64,000 nucleotides of DNA. Source: an uncultured Ruminococcus sp. GTDB lineage: Bacteria; Bacillota; Clostridia; Oscillospirales; Ruminococcaceae. Shown here piece after piece: positions 60,465 through 64,000 of the stretch. How positions within the stretch are numbered: the stretch's first letter is position 1; every line of letters starts with the position of its first letter. The translations under genes and the position numbers were made by a program. The notes below the pieces were generated by a model that was not told the origin of the DNA, ran no database searches, and worked only from the letters and a program-made list of their open reading frames with translations. The stretch is from NCBI GenBank assembly GCA_900539835.1, contig UQDR01000009.1, positions 1-64,000 of the forward strand, read 5' to 3'.

Positions 60465-61157
60465 TTATTCTTTTCTTGGGTCAACAATCTTTACAGCGTC
60501 AGCAACTCTGCCATACTGACCCTTAGCCTTTTCAAATGCTGTATTAGCATCGTCACCGGCTTTGATGAAGTCCATCATCTTACCGAAGTTTACAAACTGA
60601 TATCCGATAATTTCGTCATCTTCGTTAAGAGCAACGCCTGTAACGTAACCGTCTGTCATTTCGAGGTAACGTGGACCCTTTGCAAGAGTACCATACATTG
60701 TACCAACCTGTGAACGAAGACCTTTTCCCAAGTCTTCAAGGCCGGCGCCAACAACAAGACCGTTTTCTGAGAAAGCGCTCTGTGTACGGCCGTATACGAT
60801 CTGAAGGAAAAGCTCTCTCATTGCTGTGTTGATAGCGTCACAAACAAGGTCTGTGTTAAGAGCTTCAAGAATTGTTCTTCCAGGGAGAATTTCAGAAGCC
60901 ATAGCAGCTGAATGTGTCATACCTGAACATCCTATTGTTTCAACCAAAGCCTCTTGAATAACGCCTTCTTTAACGTTAAGTGTAAGTTTACAAGTACCCT
61001 GTTGTGGAGCACACCAGCCGATACCGTGTGTAAAGCCGGAAATATCCTTAATTTCCTTAGCTTTTACCCATTTTGCTTCCTCCGGAATAGGAGCAGCGCC
61101 GTGAGCAACGCCCTGAGCGATAGGGCACATTGTTTCAACTTCATGAGAATAAATCAT
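60465..61157 (-). CDS. iron-sulfur cluster assembly scaffold-like protein (NifU/IscU-like)
   Basis: A 230-residue protein with an IscU/NifU N-terminal-like domain. GCSGMTHSAAMASEILPGRTILEAL in pieces matches the second ligand Cys region; another Cys pair position is GWCAPQQGTCKLTL. The family occurs beside GGGtGRT proteins in anaerobes. It presumably holds a cluster or passes it to the partner; that is inference. Ribosome site gaggag about 8 nt from the ATG. Confidence 0.88.
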   Translation of the reverse strand: MIYSHEVETMCPIAQGVAHGAAPIPEEAKWVKAKEIKDISGFTHGIGWCAPQQGTCKLTLNVKEGVIQEALVETIGCSGMTHSAAMASEILPGRTILEALNTDLVCDAINTAMRELFLQIVYGRTQSAFSENGLVVGAGLEDLGKGLRSQVGTMYGTLAKGPRYLEMTDGYVTGVALNEDDEIIGYQFVNFGKMMDFIKAGDDANTAFEKAKGQYGRVADAVKIVDPRKE

Positions 61158-61221
61158 TTTTTACTTAACTCCTCTCAATAATTTGCTGTGAAATACCAAT
61201 ATGTATTTAACATACACATTT

Positions 61222-61250
61222 ATTATACTACATTTTGTTTCCTGTTTCAA
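61222..61250 (-). promoter_or_regulatory. promoter of the Fe-S scaffold/GGGtGRT operon
   Basis: On the minus strand TTGAAA (61245-61250) and TATAAT (61222-61227), spacer 17 nt. Confidence 0.68.
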
Positions 61251-61385
61251 GGGCTTTAAACAAAAATACATACTTTTTTTACATAAATATAAGGCAGTTA
61301 AAAACTTATATGGAAAGTTTAATGCAAATAGTAAATTGCAAATTAATATAGCAATCGTCAATTTGGGAAAATTCCTCAGGACCTA

Positions 61386-61414
61386 TTGACAATAATAGTT
61401 CAAAGGTTTATAAT
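61386..61414 (+). promoter_or_regulatory. promoter of the alaS T-box leader
   Basis: Consensus TTGACA at 61386-61391 and TATAAT at 61409-61414 with a 17-nt spacer. Between 61251 and 61385 I see nothing further. Confidence 0.82.
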
Positions 61415-61439
61415 ATTAGTAATATTTTAAATGCAATGA

Positions 61440-61662
61440 GGGAATTATCCGAGGTCGATTGGTTAAGAGAGAAGACGGTTGGTGAAAGTCTTTCCATGAA
61501 GCTTGGTGGCTAACCTGAGTATCGCTGTGAAAACAGCGGCGTATTCCTGCGTTAAAGGATTCGAGTGACTAAACTATTATTACATTGCAATAATAGTTAG
61601 TAATTTGGGTGGTAACACGGAAACTTATGTCTTCGTCCCATGCTTGGGACGGGGACTTTTTT
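61440..61662 (+). ncRNA. T-box leader of alaS (GCU specifier)
   Basis: Stem I opens with GGT (61461-61463) near AGAGAG and closes with ACC (61513-61515). The Ala codon GCT (61509-61511) followed by A stands just before the 3' strand. Stem II is CGCTGT/ACAGCG around gaaa; another stem pairs ACTATTATT with AATAATAGT. The T-box sequence GGGTGGTAACACGG is at 61607-61620. The terminator is 61629-61639 with 61646-61656 plus a six-T run. Uncharged tRNA-Ala should allow alaS expression. Confidence 0.93.
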
Positions 61663-61699
61663 GTTGCAGCTGAAAATTTATTTTAAAGGAGTAATTTAT

Positions 61700-64000
61700 A
61701 TGAAATGGATGGGACTTAATGAACTGAGAGAGCTTTATCTGAAATTTTTTGAAAGCAAGGAGCATTTGTGTATTAAGAGTTTTCCTCTTGTTCCGAGAAA
61801 TGATAACAGTCTTTTGCTGATTAATGCCGGTATGGCTCCGCTTAAGCCGTATTTTACAGGTCAGGAGGAACCGCCGAAAAGAAGAATGGCTGACTGTCAG
61901 AAGTGTATCCGTACAGGTGATATTGAAAATGTAGGTAAAACTGCACGTCACGGTACTTTCTTTGAGATGCTGGGAAACTGGTCTTTCGGCGATTATTTTA
62001 AAGAAGAAGCAATTTCATGGGCTTGGGAATTTTGCATTGACGTATTGAAATTGCCTGAGGAAAGGCTCTTTGTTTCTGTTTATGAGGATGATGATGAGGC
62101 AGAGAAAATCTGGCATGAAAAAATCGGACTTCCGATGAGTAAAATTTTCAGAATGGGAAAAGAAGATAATTTCTGGGAAGCCGGAATTGACGGACCTTGC
62201 GGTCCCTGTTCTGAAATCTATTTTGACAGAGGCGAGGAATATGGTTGCGGTAAACCTGATTGTACAGTAGGGTGTGACTGCGACAGATATATGGAATTCT
62301 GGAACCTTGTATTTACACAGTTTGAACGTCATGAGGACGGTACTTATACTCCTCTTGAGCAAAAAAATATTGACACGGGAATGGGTCTTGAAAGACTGGC
62401 TGCTATGATGCAGAATGTTGATTCTATTTTCGATGTGGATACTATCAAAGCGATTCGTGACCATGTTTGTGAAATTGCCGGCTGTAAATATGGTGACAGC
62501 CATAAAAAGGATGTTTCCATCCGTGTTATTACAGACCATATACGTTCAGTTGTGTTTATGGCGTCTGATGGAATTCTTCCGTCTAACGAGGGCAGAGGAT
62601 ATGTAATGCGCCGCTTGTTAAGACGTGCGGTTCGTCACGGTAAGCTTCTGGGCATAAATGGATTGTTCTTGAAGGACATCGTTAAAACTGTAGTTGACAA
62701 TTCAAAATGCGAATATACTGAGCTTGAAGAGAAATATGACTATATCGTAAAACTTCTTACAACGGAGGAAGAAAACTTTAATAAGACTATTGACAGGGGT
62801 ATGAAAATCCTTGATGATTATATTGCTGAAATGGGGGCAAAGGGTGAAACAACTCTTGGAGGAGAGGCTTGTTTTAAGCTTTCTGATACTTACGGATTCC
62901 CTATAGATCTGACTAAGGAAATACTTGAAGAAAAGGGCTTGACTGCCGACGAAGAGGGCTATGCTAATGCCATGGATGAACAGCGTGAAAAGGCTCGTGT
63001 GGCAAGAGGCGGTTCAAAATATATGGGAGCAGATGAAACTGTTTTCCATAAAATAAGCAGGGATTTTCATACGGAATTTGTGGGGTATGATACTCTTGAA
63101 TGTGAAAGTGAAATAGCTTTTATTGCAACAGAAGATGAGCTTGTGGAAAATGCAGGCTGCGGTGATGATATTTATTATATTGTATCAGAAAAGACACCTT
63201 TCTATGCTGAAAGCGGTGGACAGGTCGGTGATGTTGGTATAATCACTACTTCGAGCGGAAAGTGTGAAGTGCTTGATACACAAAAAGTTGTAGCGGGGAA
63301 AACGGCTCATAAGATAAAGGTAATAGAGGGTGCGGTTTCAAGAGGACAGAAAGCACATTTTTCTGTAGATAAAAAAACTCGCTGGGGAGTAATGAGAAAT
63401 CACTCCTGTGCACATCTGCTTCAATCGGCTTTGAGAGAGGTTTTAGGCGAGCATGTTCATCAGGCAGGTCAGCTTGTTGATGCAGACAGACTAAGATTTG
63501 ACTTTTCTCATTTTGATGCCATGACAGCAGAAGAAAAAATGAAGACAGAGGTTTTGGTTAATACCTATATTCTTGAAGCCTTGGACATTACCGTTAAGGA
63601 AATGCCGATTGAAGAAGCTAAAAAGCTCGGAGCTATGGCACTTTTCGGTGAAAAATACGGCGAGACGGTAAGAGTTGTAACAATGGGTGAGGGAGATGAA
63701 ACGGCTTCAATTGAATTCTGCGGAGGAACTCATCTTGATAATACCTCAAGAATCGGTTTGTTTAAAATAGTTTCAGAAAGCTCGGTTGCATCGGGTGTCA
63801 GACGTATTGAGGCTGTTACCGGCAGAGGAATTCTCAAGCTTCTCAGAGAGCATATTAATACTGCAAAACAGGCAGCTGAGGTGTTAAAGCTGAATAACCC
63901 GGGAGAACTGGTGAAAAAATGTGTTTCTGTAATGGATGAAATTAAAAAGCTGGAAAAAGAGCGTGACGAGCTCCAGTCTGAGATTTCAAATCTGAGAACA
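61700..64000 (+). CDS. alaS: alanine--tRNA ligase (3' end beyond window)
   Basis: The first 767 codons of AlaS, open to the window edge. The class II catalytic core begins GLNELRELYLKFF and has LLINAGMAPLKPYF, DCQKCIRTGDI and FEMLGNWSFGDYF. The editing domain carries SCAHLLQSAL with the zinc His, HQAGQLV, and EFCGGTHLDNTSRIG with Cys and His ligands. About 100 residues of the C-terminal domain are missing. It charges tRNA-Ala and removes Ser and Gly. Ribosome site aaaggag, ATG 61700. Regulated by the T-box upstream. Confidence 0.98.
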   Translation, partial: MKWMGLNELRELYLKFFESKEHLCIKSFPLVPRNDNSLLLINAGMAPLKPYFTGQEEPPKRRMADCQKCIRTGDIENVGKTARHGTFFEMLGNWSFGDYFKEEAISWAWEFCIDVLKLPEERLFVSVYEDDDEAEKIWHEKIGLPMSKIFRMGKEDNFWEAGIDGPCGPCSEIYFDRGEEYGCGKPDCTVGCDCDRYMEFWNLVFTQFERHEDGTYTPLEQKNIDTGMGLERLAAMMQNVDSIFDVDTIKAIRDHVCEIAGCKYGDSHKKDVSIRVITDHIRSVVFMASDGILPSNEGRGYVMRRLLRRAVRHGKLLGINGLFLKDIVKTVVDNSKCEYTELEEKYDYIVKLLTTEEENFNKTIDRGMKILDDYIAEMGAKGETTLGGEACFKLSDTYGFPIDLTKEILEEKGLTADEEGYANAMDEQREKARVARGGSKYMGADETVFHKISRDFHTEFVGYDTLECESEIAFIATEDELVENAGCGDDIYYIVSEKTPFYAESGGQVGDVGIITTSSGKCEVLDTQKVVAGKTAHKIKVIEGAVSRGQKAHFSVDKKTRWGVMRNHSCAHLLQSALREVLGEHVHQAGQLVDADRLRFDFSHFDAMTAEEKMKTEVLVNTYILEALDITVKEMPIEEAKKLGAMALFGEKYGETVRVVTMGEGDETASIEFCGGTHLDNTSRIGLFKIVSESSVASGVRRIEAVTGRGILKLLREHINTAKQAAEVLKLNNPGELVKKCVSVMDEIKKLEKERDELQSEISNLRT

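Noticed and set aside
61700..62606. Minus-strand and alternative-frame open frames near the window end
   Set aside because: The region is covered by alaS with all conserved motifs; the other frames are incidental.
1..64000. CRISPR array, insertion sequence, prophage, tRNA or rRNA gene
   Set aside because: No regularly spaced repeats, transposase, integrase or recognisable RNA gene was found on reading; the only near-identical repeats are those in the peptide-lipoprotein locus.

Overview
The window is AT-rich, densely packed bacterial chromosome, most likely from a Clostridia member of the Ruminococcus/Oscillospiraceae type. Evidence: AGGAGG-type ribosome sites, several TTG starts, T-box leaders before pheST and alaS, a lysine riboswitch, IreB, ScpA/ScpB, a GerW (YtfJ) sporulation protein, a single-chain PurL and the GGGtGRT/Fe-S scaffold pair. 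The genus call is inference; no rRNA or tRNA gene was recognised.

1-8127 is the accessory part. Two small secreted proteins share nearly identical signal-peptide DNA but have different mature parts. Each is followed by a hairpin and then a lipoprotein gene. A further lipoprotein, a truncated lipoprotein copy and a remnant open frame lie among them. The block ends with two FtsX/MacB-like permeases and a LolD/MacB-type ATPase. The layout resembles bacteriocin-type secretion/immunity loci, but the peptides match no family I can name with confidence. This is the best candidate for an undescribed system.

8128-16890 holds a TrpXYZ-like ABC importer, a GH25 muramidase with five Fn3 repeats, a HAD phosphatase, a LytR-CpsA-Psr protein and galE: uptake and cell-envelope functions. 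16891-23279 holds a coiled-coil protein-coaD-rsmD cluster, an SDR, the tRNA methylthiotransferase mtaB, an HPr-like protein lacking the phosphorylatable His, a membrane protein, a second SDR and sfsA. 23465-29960 holds convergent purL and valS; valS has a leader with a 21-codon ORF.

30252-36012 is one co-directional run: site-2 protease, scpA, scpB, a DUF2953 protein, gerW/ytfJ, a D,D-carboxypeptidase and an RluB-type pseudouridine synthase. 36251-39449 encodes a carboxyltransferase, a biotin carrier and an OadA-like subunit with no membrane decarboxylase subunit, as in a soluble transcarboxylase. A GT39-like membrane protein follows; its end abuts a 110-nt array of four hairpins that precedes a DUF4317 gene.

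42297-54455 is mostly minus strand: yfcE, an SGNH hydrolase, ireB, pheT-pheS under a T-box with UUC specifier, a membrane protein, an acyl-CoA synthetase, a phosphoglycolate-phosphatase-like HAD, and queA-PAS-tgt-mntP. 54519-58187 is the lysine pathway: promoter, lysine riboswitch, terminator, asd, a GNAT gene, dapA, dapB. The end holds two acetyltransferases, the GGGtGRT gene with its Fe-S scaffold partner, and a T-box with GCU specifier before alaS, which runs off the window.
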